Shown: positions 1 to 8,901, counted from the stretch's first letter. The stretch is 12,526 nt of DNA from JBGPHT01 sp041484525 (GCA_041484525.1 JBGPHT010000200.1:1-12526); one strand, 5' to 3'. Made by a program: numbers and translations. Notes: generated from the letters alone by a model not told the origin.

Positions 1-126
1 ATTCTCGACTATATCGACCATCACAACCGGGCGCCTAAGCCGTTCATCTGGACGGCCAAAGCGAGCGACATCCTGGAGAAGGTCAAGCGCGCCCGCCACG
101 CTCTGGATAATCGGCATTCTGCATGA
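1..126 (+). CDS. IS630-family transposase, C-terminal end (partial)
   Basis: Frame 1 is open from the first base to a TGA at 124-126 and gives 41 residues. They include PKPFIWTAKASDILEKVKRA, which resembles the conserved C-terminus of IS630/Tc1-like DDE transposases (a 'PFxWTxxAxxILxKVxRAR' ending, recalled from the family). The DDE catalytic domain lies upstream, outside the window, so whether the element is intact cannot be judged. Family members cut at TA dinucleotides, and TA occurs at 132-133 and 137-138 just after the stop. The element's right end may therefore be only a few bases downstream. I could not define a terminal inverted repeat because the left end is not visible. Confidence 0.8.
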   Translation: MLDYIDHHNRAPKPFIWTAKASDILEKVKRARHALDNRHSA

Positions 127-131
127 CGCAC

Positions 132-137
132 TACACT
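132..137 (+). promoter_or_regulatory. Possible -10 element (TACACT) before the M49 gene
   Basis: TACACT lies 7 nt before the TTG at 145 and 16 nt before the ATG at 154. This is the TAnnnT pattern also seen right before 1841 and 2518. No Shine-Dalgarno is visible. It could also simply be part of the insertion-sequence end or former coding sequence. Confidence 0.3.
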
Positions 138-144
138 AGCGCAA

Positions 145-1711
<1,567 letters not shown>

Positions 1712-1713
<2 letters not shown>

Positions 1714-1793
1714 AAAGAATCCGGGGATGCTCCGGGCGACCTACGCGACATCCGCAACCGTCGCGAAACCAGGGGCGTCCCCGCATTCTTTCT
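1712..1793. repeat. 82-bp palindromic intergenic element / possible terminator
   Basis: The left arm begins AGAAAGAATCCGGGGATGC (1712-1730). The right arm ends GCGTCCCCGCATTCTTTCT (1775-1793). The outer nine bases pair perfectly and the rest pair with a few mismatches. An inner GCGAC (1736-1740) and GTCGC (1760-1764) extend the stem. The palindrome starts inside the M49 stop codon and ends 36 bp before the proposed promoter of the next gene. It could be a dispersed REP/MITE-like element, or a transcription terminator without a classic U-tract. Confidence 0.55.
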
Positions 1794-1828
1794 ATGCGCC
1801 TGACGGAGCGCCCGGCGCCCCAATCCGC

Positions 1829-1834
1829 TACCCT
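1829..1834 (+). promoter_or_regulatory. Candidate -10 element (TACCCT) for a leaderless transcript
   Basis: TACCCT (TAnnnT pattern) is six bases before the ATG at 1841, and no Shine-Dalgarno is present. This spacing would put the transcription start at or near the start codon. The call is supported only by the pattern recurring before 2518. Confidence 0.35.
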
Positions 1835-1840
1835 ATCTGC

Positions 1841-2497
1841 ATGCGCCGCGCCGTCTGTGCCCTGCTGCTTCTCTACTCCTACGCCTGGCCTCAATCGGTC
1901 CACCCCATCACCGGCCGCCCCTATGCCGGCGTCATGGGACCCGGCGGTGCGCCCTGGCTGGTCCGGCCCGAGCGCGAGTCGGAAGAGGCCCCCGATGCCG
2001 CGCTCGACGCCATCGGCATTCCCAAAAATGCAGCCGTCGCCGATATCGGCGCGGGCGTCGGCTACTTCACCTGGCGCCTCGCAACGCGCGTCGGTCCCGC
2101 CGGCAAAGTCTACGCCAACGATATCCAGCAGGAAATGCTCGATCGCCTCCGCAAGAACATGGAGCAGCGGAAAATCACCAACGTCGAGCCCGTGCTCGGC
2201 GCCATCGACGATCCGAAACTGCCCGCAGCCGCCATCGACCTCGTGCTCCTCGTCGATGTCTACCACGAATTCTCCGAGCCCCAGAAAATGCTGCGCCACA
2301 TCCGCGAGAGCCTGAAACCCGACGGCCGCCTGGTGTTGCTCGAGTACCGCGGCGAAGATCCCGCCGTGCCCATCCGCCCCGAGCACAAGATGACCGTCGC
2401 GCAGGTCAAGGCCGAACTCGAGCCCGAGGGCTTCCGCCTCGACCGCGCCATCGAGACCCTGCCCCGCCAGCACATCCTGGTCTTCCGCAAGAACTAG
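1841..2497 (+). CDS. Class I SAM-dependent methyltransferase with N-terminal signal peptide
   Basis: This 218-residue protein has a Rossmann methyltransferase core. Motif I is VADIGAGVGYFTW (residues 66-78), the acidic ribose-binding end of strand 2 is YANDIQ (91-96), motif IV is DLVLLVDVYHEF (133-144), and a post-II strand is LVLLEYR (164-170). The ATG at 1841 is chosen because it opens a typical signal peptide: MRR, then a hydrophobic run to about residue 16, with likely cleavage near WPQ-S. A longer in-frame start at 1727 would put poor-quality sequence and the palindromic element in front. Relatives with the same HPITGR...GVMGPGGAPWL region occur, from memory, in Acidobacteria and Planctomycetes; their substrate is not known to me. 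An exported methyltransferase is odd because SAM is cytoplasmic, so the leader may act as a membrane anchor. The gene is 20 bp before the ABC ATPase gene and may be co-transcribed with it. Confidence 0.85.
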   Translation: MRRAVCALLLLYSYAWPQSVHPITGRPYAGVMGPGGAPWLVRPERESEEAPDAALDAIGIPKNAAVADIGAGVGYFTWRLATRVGPAGKVYANDIQQEMLDRLRKNMEQRKITNVEPVLGAIDDPKLPAAAIDLVLLVDVYHEFSEPQKMLRHIRESLKPDGRLVLLEYRGEDPAVPIRPEHKMTVAQVKAELEPEGFRLDRAIETLPRQHILVFRKN

Positions 2498-2503
2498 CTG
2501 TCC

Positions 2504-2509
2504 TACACT
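2504..2509 (+). promoter_or_regulatory. Candidate -10 element (TACACT) before the ABC ATPase
   Basis: TACACT sits eight bases before the ATG at 2518, inside the 20-bp gap after the methyltransferase stop. There is no Shine-Dalgarno, so a leaderless transcript is plausible. If real, the ABC genes have their own promoter in addition to any read-through. Confidence 0.35.
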
Positions 2510-2517
2510 GATATCAG

Positions 2518-3264
2518 ATGTCTCCCGCCATCGCGGTGCGCGACCTGAAGAAGTCCTATGGCGACAAGGCCGCTGTGGATGGCGTGGATCTCGAAGTGCC
2601 CCGCGGGTCCTTCTTCGGTTTCCTCGGACCCAACGGCGCCGGCAAGTCCACCACCATCCGCATCCTCACCGGCCTTATTCCGCGCGATAGCGGCGCCGTC
2701 GAGATTCTCGGATTCCGCCAGCCCGAGGACGAGCTGGAAATCAAGCGCCGCATCGGCCTCGTCCCCGAGGAGTCGCTTCTCTTCGACCGCCTCACCGGCG
2801 TCGAGTTCCTGGAATTCGTCGGCCGCATGTACGGCCTCGAGCGGCCGAAGGCCATCGAACGCGCGCGCGCCCTGCTCGATCTCTTCGAACTCCAGGCCGG
2901 CCGCAAGATCATCGGCGAATACTCGAAGGGCATGCGCAAGCGCGTCGCCATGGCCGCCTCGCTCATTCATCACCCCGAGCTCTTCCTCATGGATGAGCCG
3001 TTCGAAGGCGTGGACGCCGTGGGCGCGCGTCTCATGAAGGACATCCTCGCCGACCAGGTGCGGCGCGGCGCCACCATCTTTCTCACCACGCACGTGCTCG
3101 AAGTCGTCGAGCGCCTCTGCGATCGCGTGGCCATCATCAACCAGGGCAAGATCGTCACCAACGGCACGCTCGCCGATTTGCGCGCCGGCGGCGAATCTCT
3201 CGAGGATGCCTTCGTTCGCGTGGTCGGTGCGAACCACACCGTCGAACATCTGGACTGGTTATGA
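2518..3264 (+). CDS. ABC transporter ATP-binding protein
   Basis: A 248-residue nucleotide-binding subunit of an ABC-2-type (export-type) transporter, acting on the inner face of the membrane. Motifs are in the expected order: Walker A GPNGAGKST (37-45), a Q-loop region where LVPEES replaces the usual glutamine (81-86), the signature YSKGMRKR (135-142; a common variant of LSGGQ in this subgroup), Walker B LFLMDEP (155-161) and the switch histidine H192 in TTH. The length matches the family. The stop overlaps the start of the permease gene (ATGA at 3261-3264), so the two are translationally coupled and form one transporter. The substrate cannot be read from the sequence. Because the partner permease is interrupted, this ATPase may lack a functional membrane partner. 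Confidence 0.95.
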   Translation: MSPAIAVRDLKKSYGDKAAVDGVDLEVPRGSFFGFLGPNGAGKSTTIRILTGLIPRDSGAVEILGFRQPEDELEIKRRIGLVPEESLLFDRLTGVEFLEFVGRMYGLERPKAIERARALLDLFELQAGRKIIGEYSKGMRKRVAMAASLIHHPELFLMDEPFEGVDAVGARLMKDILADQVRRGATIFLTTHVLEVVERLCDRVAIINQGKIVTNGTLADLRAGGESLEDAFVRVVGANHTVEHLDWL

Positions 3265-4508
3265 TTGCCGCCATTCTCCGCGCCCAGTTGCTCAGCATGC
3301 GGATGGGCCGTCGCCGCGGCGCGGTCTTCAGCGTCATCACGGCGGTGTTGTGGTACAGCTTGTGGACCGTCGTCGCCGGCGCGGTGGGCTTCACGGCGTC
3401 GCAAACCGGACTAACCTCGCTCCACCGCTACATGCCTCTCGCCCTGCTGGCCCTGTTCCTCTACTGGCAATTCGTGCCGATCATTTCCGCCAGCATGGGG
3501 TCCGCCCTGGACATGCGCAAACTGCTCGTCTACCCCGTCCCGCATGGAAAACTATTCCTGGTCGAAGTGCTTCTGCGGCTTACCAGCGGCCTCGAAATGG
3601 TGATCGTGCTCACCGGCGGATTCATCGGCCTGCTCGCGAATCAAGCCGCCGGAGGTATGGCTGCACTACCGCGCTTGCTCCCGCCCGCCTTGCTGTTCAT
3701 CCTGTTTAATCTGCTGGTTTCGTCCGGCCTGCGCAGCCTGCTCGAGCGCCTCCTCTCGCGCCGCTACGTCCGGGAATTTCTAGCGCTGGCCTTCATGCTG
3801 GTGGGGACGCTGCCGCGCCTTGTGATGGCGTCGGGTGTACGTCCGAAGCCGATGGGCGGCCTCGCCGGCGTGCTCGCGGCGCTGGGACTCCCGTGGTCCG
3901 CTGCCGCTCGCGCCGCGCTCGGAGAGTCTACCGCGCTCGCCATCCTGGGACTCTGCGGCTGGACTCTGCTGGCCGCCTGGTTCGGCCGCTTTCAGTTCGA
4001 GCGCAACCTGCGCTACGATTCCCTGGCCGCGCAAGCCACCCCGACGAAACCCCGCGTCCACCGCGATGCCTGGATGGACCGCTTCTACCGTTTCCCCTCC
4101 CTGCTGTGGCGCGACCCGCTGGCCGCCATCGTCGAGAAGGAACTCCGGTCGCTGTCGCGCTCGCCCCGTTTCCGAATGGTGTTCGTCATGGGATTCTCAT
4201 TCGGCCTGATGGTCTGGCTGCCGCTGGTCATGGGCCGCAACGCGTCCCGCAACAGTGCCGTCGGCGATTACTTTCTGCCCGTCGTCTGCGTCTACGCGCT
4301 CACCTTGCTGGGACAGGTTTCCTACTGGAACTGTTTCGGATTCGACCGTTCCGCCACCGCCGTCTACTTCGTGGCGCCGCAGCCGATCGTGAAAGTTCTC
4401 CTCGGGAAGAACATCGCCCACCTCATCTTTGTCTACCTCGAGGTGCTGATCCTCTCGGCCATCACGGTGCTGCTGCCATTCCGGATCGGCCACGGCCGCG
4501 TGCCCTAG
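3261..4508 (+). CDS. ABC-2-type transporter permease, N-terminal portion ended by an in-frame TAG
   Basis: This 415-residue integral membrane protein starts in an ATGA overlap with the ATPase gene. About nine hydrophobic segments are visible, for example near residues 20-45, 55-80, 110-130, 140-155, 170-190, 225-240, 310-330, 340-360 and 375-400. It ends at TAG 4506-4508 directly after a hydrophobic segment (VLILSAITVLLPF). The same frame then reads on for another 118 residues of matching membrane protein, so the natural product is probably about 535 residues. A GAG-to-TAG or CAG-to-TAG change is the simplest explanation. Suppression of the amber codon or a base-calling error are alternatives. 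As written, the transporter would lack its last membrane segments. Confidence 0.85.
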   Translation: MIAAILRAQLLSMRMGRRRGAVFSVITAVLWYSLWTVVAGAVGFTASQTGLTSLHRYMPLALLALFLYWQFVPIISASMGSALDMRKLLVYPVPHGKLFLVEVLLRLTSGLEMVIVLTGGFIGLLANQAAGGMAALPRLLPPALLFILFNLLVSSGLRSLLERLLSRRYVREFLALAFMLVGTLPRLVMASGVRPKPMGGLAGVLAALGLPWSAAARAALGESTALAILGLCGWTLLAAWFGRFQFERNLRYDSLAAQATPTKPRVHRDAWMDRFYRFPSLLWRDPLAAIVEKELRSLSRSPRFRMVFVMGFSFGLMVWLPLVMGRNASRNSAVGDYFLPVVCVYALTLLGQVSYWNCFGFDRSATAVYFVAPQPIVKVLLGKNIAHLIFVYLEVLILSAITVLLPFRIGHGRVP

Positions 4509-4511
4509 ACG

Positions 4512-4868
4512 ATGCTGGTAGTCGGCATCTGCTCGCTCTACATGCTGGCCATGGGCAACATCAGCTCCGTCCGATTTCCGCGCGGGCTGAACGCCGAGCG
4601 CGTCTCGCAAGGCGGCGCCTCCGGCCGTTTCCAGGCGCTCATCTTCATCCTGTACCCGCTGGCGCTCGCCCCGATCTTTCTCGCCTATCTGGCGCGATTC
4701 GCATTTGCAAGCGAGTTAGCGTTCTACATCGTTCTTGCTGTCGCCGCCGCCATCGGAGGCGCGGTGTACTGGATCGCGATGGAATCGGCCGTCGGCACCG
4801 CTCTCACGCGGCGTGAAGCCATCCTGCAGGAACTCTCGAAAGGCGACGGCCCCGTAGCTTCGGACTGA
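4512..4868 (+). pseudogene. ABC-2-type permease, C-terminal portion after the in-frame TAG
   Basis: This is the same reading frame as the upstream permease, resumed one codon after the TAG; the first ATG is at 4512. It encodes 118 residues with about three hydrophobic stretches (near 2-17, 44-67 and 71-90) and the segment NISSVRFPRGLNAERVSQGG, which looks like an internal loop of a larger permease. I see no Shine-Dalgarno before 4512. The fragment is best read as the tail of the interrupted gene and not as a separate protein. It converges on mdh with a 7-bp gap. Confidence 0.8.
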
Positions 4869-4875
4869 CTCCGCC

Positions 4876-5808
4876 CTACTGCTTGCTCTTCAGGACGTCC
4901 ACCAGTTCCTTCACCGCATCGGCGCTCTTCTGCAGCATCGCCTGCTCTTCGGCCGTGAGCTTCACCTGGAAGATCTGCTCGATGCCGCGCGCCCCGAGCT
5001 TCACCGGTACCCCCACGAACAGCCCGTTGATGCCGTACTCGCCCTCCAGATATGCCGCGCACGGCAGCACTTTCTTTTTGTCCTTGAGGATGGATTCCGC
5101 CATCTCGACGGCCGCCGCCGAAGGCGCATAGTAGGCGCTGCCCGTCTTGAGGTACTTCACGATCTCCGCGCCGCCGTTGCGCGTGCGGTCCACGATGGCG
5201 TCGATTGTGGCCTGGTCCATCAGCTCCGTCAGCGGAATTCCCGCGACGTTGCTCAGCCGCACCAGCGGCACCATGGTGTCGCCGTGCCCGCCCATCACCA
5301 CGCCGGTCACGTTCTCGACCGACACTTTCAACTCCGCCGCGATGAAGGTGCGGAAGCGCGCGCTATCCAGCACGCCCGCCATTCCCACCACGCGATTCTT
5401 GCTGAACTTGGATACCCCGAACGCCGCCTGCGCCATCGCATCCAGCGGGTTCGTCACCACGATGAGGATGCAATTGGGCGAGTACTTCGCCACCTGCTCG
5501 GTGGCTGTGCGCACCACCTCGTAGTTCGCCATCAGCAGATCGTCGCGGCTCATCCCCGGCTTGCGCGGAAAGCCCGCCGTGACGATCGCGATATCGGAGT
5601 TCGCCGTGGGCTCGTAATCGTTCGCGCCCGTCAACATGACGTCGTACCCCTGCACCGGACCGGACTGCAGCAGGTCGAGCGCCTTGCCTTGCGGAACCCC
5701 TTCCACCACGTCCACCAGGACGACGTCGGCTAGTTCCTTATCGGCAATGCGCAACGCACAATTCGCGCCGACATTCCCAGCGCCCACAACCGTGACTTTC
5801 TTTCGCAA
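4876..5808 (-). CDS. mdh: Malate dehydrogenase (LDH-like type), NAD-dependent
   Basis: A 310-residue enzyme that interconverts malate and oxaloacetate in the TCA cycle, in the cytoplasm. The NAD-binding GAGNVG is at residues 9-14, with the acidic residue for NAD over NADP in LVDVVEG (D33). The substrate arginines R82 and R88 lie in PRKPGMSRDD, where an arginine at the specificity position marks malate over lactate dehydrogenase. N120 (VTNPLD), D148/R151 (LDSARFR) and the catalytic H175 (GGHGDTM) are all present. The length is typical of the bacterial LDH-like MDH group. The start is a TTG supported by GGAG seven bases upstream and a good promoter. It is transcribed divergently from the glycosyltransferase gene at 5893. 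Confidence 0.97.
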   Translation of the reverse strand: MRKKVTVVGAGNVGANCALRIADKELADVVLVDVVEGVPQGKALDLLQSGPVQGYDVMLTGANDYEPTANSDIAIVTAGFPRKPGMSRDDLLMANYEVVRTATEQVAKYSPNCILIVVTNPLDAMAQAAFGVSKFSKNRVVGMAGVLDSARFRTFIAAELKVSVENVTGVVMGGHGDTMVPLVRLSNVAGIPLTELMDQATIDAIVDRTRNGGAEIVKYLKTGSAYYAPSAAAVEMAESILKDKKKVLPCAAYLEGEYGINGLFVGVPVKLGARGIEQIFQVKLTAEEQAMLQKSADAVKELVDVLKSKQ

Positions 5809-5814
5809 AACAAA

Positions 5815-5821
5815 TCTCCTT
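5815..5821 (-). promoter_or_regulatory. Ribosome binding site deciding the TTG start of mdh
   Basis: On the minus strand this reads AAGGAGA, with GGAG seven bases before the TTG at 5808-5806. No ATG or GTG start fits it better, and the protein begins directly with the first strand of the Rossmann fold (KKVTVVGAG). Confidence 0.85.
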
Positions 5822-5843
5822 TTTTCGGGGAATCGGAAAGCTG

Positions 5844-5852
5844 ATTATACCA
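5844..5852 (-). promoter_or_regulatory. Extended -10 promoter of mdh
   Basis: On the minus strand this reads TGGTATAAT, a perfect extended -10 (TGn-TATAAT). No good -35 box is seen 16-18 bp upstream, which is common for extended -10 promoters. Transcription would start near 5837, giving a leader of about 29 nt that contains the ribosome binding site. Confidence 0.75.
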
Positions 5853-5892
5853 ACCCTTTCGCCGAACCCCGCTGTGGCAATATGAAGCTTAC

Positions 5893-7581
5893 ATGTCATC
5901 GAAGAAGGTGAAAAAGCGGGTGGCCGCCGCCCCTGAGGAGGCCCCAGTTGCGCCTCAACCCGCGCCCGCCACCTTCGAATGGCTGGAGCGCCATTCGCTC
6001 GCCGTCACCCTCGCGCTGATCCTGATCGCATCGCTTCGCATCGTTTCCACCTACACCGTCTTCAACCATACTTCGGACGAGCCGAACCACATCGCCTGTG
6101 GCATGGAGTGGCTCGACAAAGGCACGTACACTTACGAGACCCAGCACCCGCCGCTCGCGCGCGTCGCCGCCGCCCTCGGACCGTTCCTCCTCGGAGTCCG
6201 CTCTCAGGGACCGGTCGTGCCCGACACCACTTCCGTGCCCAAAGAAGGCACCGCGATTCTCTACCGCGATCACCACTACGATCTCTCGCTCGCTCTCGCC
6301 CGCGCCGGCATCCTGCCCTTCTTCTGGATCGCCTGCCTGGTTGTTTACTGGTGGGGACGGCGCTACTTCAGCGGAACCGTGGCCGCGATCTCAGTTTTCC
6401 TTTTCACGTTTCTTCCCGTCACCTTGGCGCACGGCGGGCTCGCCACCACCGATATGGCGCTCACCGCGTTCACCGGCGCCGCCTTCCTTTCGGCGCTGAT
6501 CTGGCTGGAAGAACCGAGCCCGCGGAACTCCGTACTGTTAGGCGCGTCGACTGCCCTGGCAGTTCTCTCGAAACTGTCGGCACCCATGTTCCTGGCCGCC
6601 GCGTTCCTCCTGGCGTTCCTCTGGTACGCGTGGACGGCGCGCCCGCAGTTCGGCGCCATCGCCAGGCGTCTTGCGAAGCCATTCGGCATCGCCCTGCTCG
6701 CGGGATTCTTGCTCGTCTGGGCCGGCTACCGCTTCTCCGTCGGCAAAGCCGGCGGCATCCTTCTGCCCGCGCCGCAACTTTTCACCGGCCTGCAGGCCGT
6801 AATCCACCACAACCAGCAGGGCCATCCCAACTACTTATTTGGACAGCGCAGCCCGCGCGGTTTCTGGGATTACTACCTCGTCGTGCTGGCCGTCAAGACG
6901 CAACTCGCCTTCCTGATCCTCGCCGGAATCGGCCTGCCGATGCTCCTGCGGACGCGCAGCCCGTACCGCTTTGCGTGGCTGCCCGTCGTCTTCTCGCTGG
7001 CGATTCTCGCCGTCGGCATGGGAAGCAACATCAACATCGGAGTGCGCCACATCATGCCGATCTACATCGGCCTTTCGATCGTGGCCGCGGTGGGCGCACT
7101 CCGCTTATGGGAGCTGTCCCACGGTCGCAAGTGGGTTGTCGCAGTGCTCGGTCTGTTACTCGTGTGGAATTCCGCCGCGTCCCTCTTCAGCCATCCTGAC
7201 TACCTGGCCTACTTCAACGAGCTTGCCGGCAGCCACCCGGAAAATATCCTCGTCGATTCCAACCTCGACTGGGGCCAGGACATGAAGCGTCTCGCCGCCC
7301 GCCTCCATCAATTGGGCGCGCGCGAGTTGACGATGAACCAATTCCTGATCGCCGACCTCGAAAAGGAACACGGCTTCCCGCCCATCCACGAAATGGATCT
7401 GATGAACCCTTCTCCCGGGTGGAACGCCGTCAGCATCACGCACCTGAAGATCGCGCGCCTCGGCCTGTGGGAGACCTATCCGCAAGTCCAGCTCTGGCCG
7501 GAACGGATTCCGCCCACCGAACGCGTCGGCAAATCGATCCTGCTTTGGTATTTCCCACCCACGCCGCAACCGCGCCCCTAA
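5893..7581 (+). CDS. Membrane glycosyltransferase, GT39/PMT-like (ArnT/PMT superfamily)
   Basis: A 562-residue polytopic membrane protein of the GT-C fold, which moves a sugar from a polyprenyl-phosphate donor to a lipid, glycan or protein on the outer face of the inner membrane. After a Lys/Ala/Pro-rich cytoplasmic tail (residues 1-28) comes a first membrane segment (about 35-55). It is followed by the loop with the conserved acidic pair SDEPNH (D62/E63, probable catalytic or metal-binding site) and HPPLAR (85-90), a typical family signature. About ten further hydrophobic segments follow up to about residue 430. The C-terminal 130 residues are soluble and contain a conserved-looking DSNLDWGQDMKRL block. 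The ATG at 5893 is the first good start after the divergent promoter region. No acceptor can be assigned. Confidence 0.88.
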   Translation: MSSKKVKKRVAAAPEEAPVAPQPAPATFEWLERHSLAVTLALILIASLRIVSTYTVFNHTSDEPNHIACGMEWLDKGTYTYETQHPPLARVAAALGPFLLGVRSQGPVVPDTTSVPKEGTAILYRDHHYDLSLALARAGILPFFWIACLVVYWWGRRYFSGTVAAISVFLFTFLPVTLAHGGLATTDMALTAFTGAAFLSALIWLEEPSPRNSVLLGASTALAVLSKLSAPMFLAAAFLLAFLWYAWTARPQFGAIARRLAKPFGIALLAGFLLVWAGYRFSVGKAGGILLPAPQLFTGLQAVIHHNQQGHPNYLFGQRSPRGFWDYYLVVLAVKTQLAFLILAGIGLPMLLRTRSPYRFAWLPVVFSLAILAVGMGSNINIGVRHIMPIYIGLSIVAAVGALRLWELSHGRKWVVAVLGLLLVWNSAASLFSHPDYLAYFNELAGSHPENILVDSNLDWGQDMKRLAARLHQLGARELTMNQFLIADLEKEHGFPPIHEMDLMNPSPGWNAVSITHLKIARLGLWETYPQVQLWPERIPPTERVGKSILLWYFPPTPQPRP

Positions 7582-7615
7582 CCGCACCGCGACCGTCAAC
7601 CCGCCTGGGCAACTG

Positions 7616-7655
7616 TTGAGTACTGGAACGGTACCTGCCGGAATTGAGTACCGGA
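7616..7655. repeat. Short direct repeat TTGAGTACYGGA in the PEP-CTERM gene's upstream region
   Basis: TTGAGTACTGGA (7616-7627) and TTGAGTACCGGA (7644-7655) are 28 bp apart, with the palindrome GGTACC (7630-7635) between them. They lie about 40-80 bp upstream of the TATAAT box at 7696. An operator for a dimeric regulator is possible but unproven. Confidence 0.35.
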
Positions 7656-7695
7656 CAATAGGCCAGACAACATGTGGACCGCGCCCGGTTCGCCC

Positions 7696-7701
7696 TATAA
7701 T
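7696..7701 (+). promoter_or_regulatory. -10 box (TATAAT) for the PEP-CTERM gene
   Basis: A perfect TATAAT 24 bp before the GTG at 7726, with GGAGG (7712-7716) between them. The -35 region is weak. Because the promoter lies inside the longer reading frame that starts at the ATG at 7672, it supports the GTG as the true start. Confidence 0.6.
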
Positions 7702-7725
7702 CCCGGGAATTGGAGGTCCAACGTA

Positions 7726-8412
7726 GTGTCTCAGAAACTTCGCCCGGCCGTTCTGCTGCTCGGGCTTTCCGGCTTACTGTCCGCGACAGCCATCGATTTT
7801 CCGCAAGGGAAGGTGCTCTCGATTTCCAACGCCTGCGCGAATTTCGCGGGATATACGTGCACCATAACGGCATATTTTGACGATCTCTCGCTGGACGATC
7901 AGAACGACGGCCAGAATATCAACGGTCTGTTCCAGAGCGCGTTCGACACCTGGAATGCCGGAAATGCGGTGGGGAGTAAGTGGACGTTGAATTTCGGCGG
8001 CGACACGCTCGGCGGCACGTTCCACGTCTACGGGTCGAACACTACCGGCGCCGCGCGCGCCAATCAGTTCGACAACGCCAATAACCCGAGCACCGCCAGC
8101 GTGGTGAAGGGCGGCCTCGACATCACGATCGCGCTCGAAGGGGTGACCCTACCGACTCTCGGTCCCAACGACGTGCTCGGCTGGTCGCAGGGATTGTTCG
8201 ACGACTACCTGACGAACGGCACTACGGTTCCGCCGTTCTTCGAGATGGATATCGATACCAGTTGTATCGCCAACGCCAGTTTCTGCGCGCCGCTCTATCC
8301 GTTTCAATACATCGACAACCATTTCTTCGACGAACCCAAGGCGCGCTACCAGGCGCCGGGAACGCGGCAGGCATTCTTCGATGCCAACGCCTACTTTTCA
8401 GTAGCTACCTAA
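7726..8412 (+). CDS. Secreted PEP-CTERM protein, main body (anchor displaced by frameshift)
   Basis: The encoded 228 residues begin at GTG 7726, chosen because GGAGG sits nine bases upstream and the N-terminus is a clean signal peptide: SQKLRP, then a leucine-rich core, with likely cleavage after SATA near residue 22. The mature part is rich in Asn, Asp, Gly and Thr, with four cysteines in two pairs (SNACANFAGYTC and DTSCIANASFC) that could form disulfides outside the cytoplasm. It carries no enzyme motif I can recognise. The frame ends at TAA 8410-8412, but the next frame at once continues with a PEP-CTERM anchor to 8557. The intact product would be about 276 residues. As written, the protein would be secreted without its sorting signal. 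Confidence 0.8.
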   Translation: MSQKLRPAVLLLGLSGLLSATAIDFPQGKVLSISNACANFAGYTCTITAYFDDLSLDDQNDGQNINGLFQSAFDTWNAGNAVGSKWTLNFGGDTLGGTFHVYGSNTTGAARANQFDNANNPSTASVVKGGLDITIALEGVTLPTLGPNDVLGWSQGLFDDYLTNGTTVPPFFEMDIDTSCIANASFCAPLYPFQYIDNHFFDEPKARYQAPGTRQAFFDANAYFSVAT

Positions 8413-8557
8413 CTACACCTCGCGCAGCCTGACCGTTTACGACGGCGTGTCGTACGGCTTCCAGAACTTCGTCACACCGGAACCGGGCGCCTGGGTGCTG
8501 TTCGTATCGGGGTTCGGTGCCATCCTGATCGGGCGTTGGAAACGCGCGCGAGGATAG
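8405..8557 (+). pseudogene. Out-of-frame PEP-CTERM sorting tail of the preceding gene
   Basis: Frame +1 relative to the upstream body reads 50 residues to TAG 8555-8557. The end is a textbook sorting tail: PEP (8477-8485), a hydrophobic helix (AWVLFVSGFGAILIG) and a basic tail (RWKRARG). In species with an exosortase this anchor is cut and the protein is passed on to the cell surface, usually together with exopolysaccharide. It has no start of its own. A TAG at 8402-8404 closes the tail frame upstream and the TAA at 8410 closes the body frame, so the indel must lie within about 8404-8412. Confidence 0.85.
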
Positions 8558-8560
8558 TCG

Positions 8561-8869
8561 TCAGCGGCGCCGCTTTTTTCTGGGCTGGCCGAGGAACCAA
8601 GGCAAGAGAAACCACGCCGAGTACGGGACCGCGAGATCGGCGATCGGCGGCAGCCAGAACCAGCGGTGCAAACGTGCCACCGGCAGCAACAGGAATGCGG
8701 CCATGCCGGCGAGTCCCCCGGCGACCAGGATCAGTGAGGGTCGCTCGCTACGAGTGATTCGGCGATAGACAATCACCAGGTTGCAAAGCTGGCAGAAGGC
8801 GGCGAACCCCAGCAGGAACGAGCCGATCAGCCACGCCATGGTGTTCGCCAGAATCACATATAGTCCCAC
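8561..8869 (-). CDS. Small membrane protein of unknown function
   Basis: I do not recognise this 102-residue protein. It has about three hydrophobic segments (near residues 5-33, 45-62 and 70-93) and ends in a basic tail (GQPRKKRRR), suggesting an inner-membrane protein with a cytoplasmic C-terminus. The segment LILVAGGLAGMAAFLLLPV and the following tryptophans recall many small unannotated membrane proteins. The GTG start at 8869 lacks a clear ribosome binding site; an internal ATG at residue 11 is an alternative. It converges on the PEP-CTERM gene with a 3-bp gap. Confidence 0.6.
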   Translation of the reverse strand: MGLYVILANTMAWLIGSFLLGFAAFCQLCNLVIVYRRITRSERPSLILVAGGLAGMAAFLLLPVARLHRWFWLPPIADLAVPYSAWFLLPWFLGQPRKKRRR

Positions 8870-8901
8870 AACATGTTAGCGTGGCGAGCGTCGCGCCGAA
8901 C

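Noticed and set aside
3893..4816. Plus-strand 307-codon frame overlapping the permease
   Set aside because: Arg/Pro/His-rich shadow frame; the permease frame has clear membrane segments and coupling to the ATPase gene.
8404..8412. Programmed +1 frameshift in the PEP-CTERM gene
   Set aside because: The local codons (GTA GCT ACC TAA C) do not form a known slippery site, and the P-site tRNA would re-pair poorly. An indel or error is simpler.
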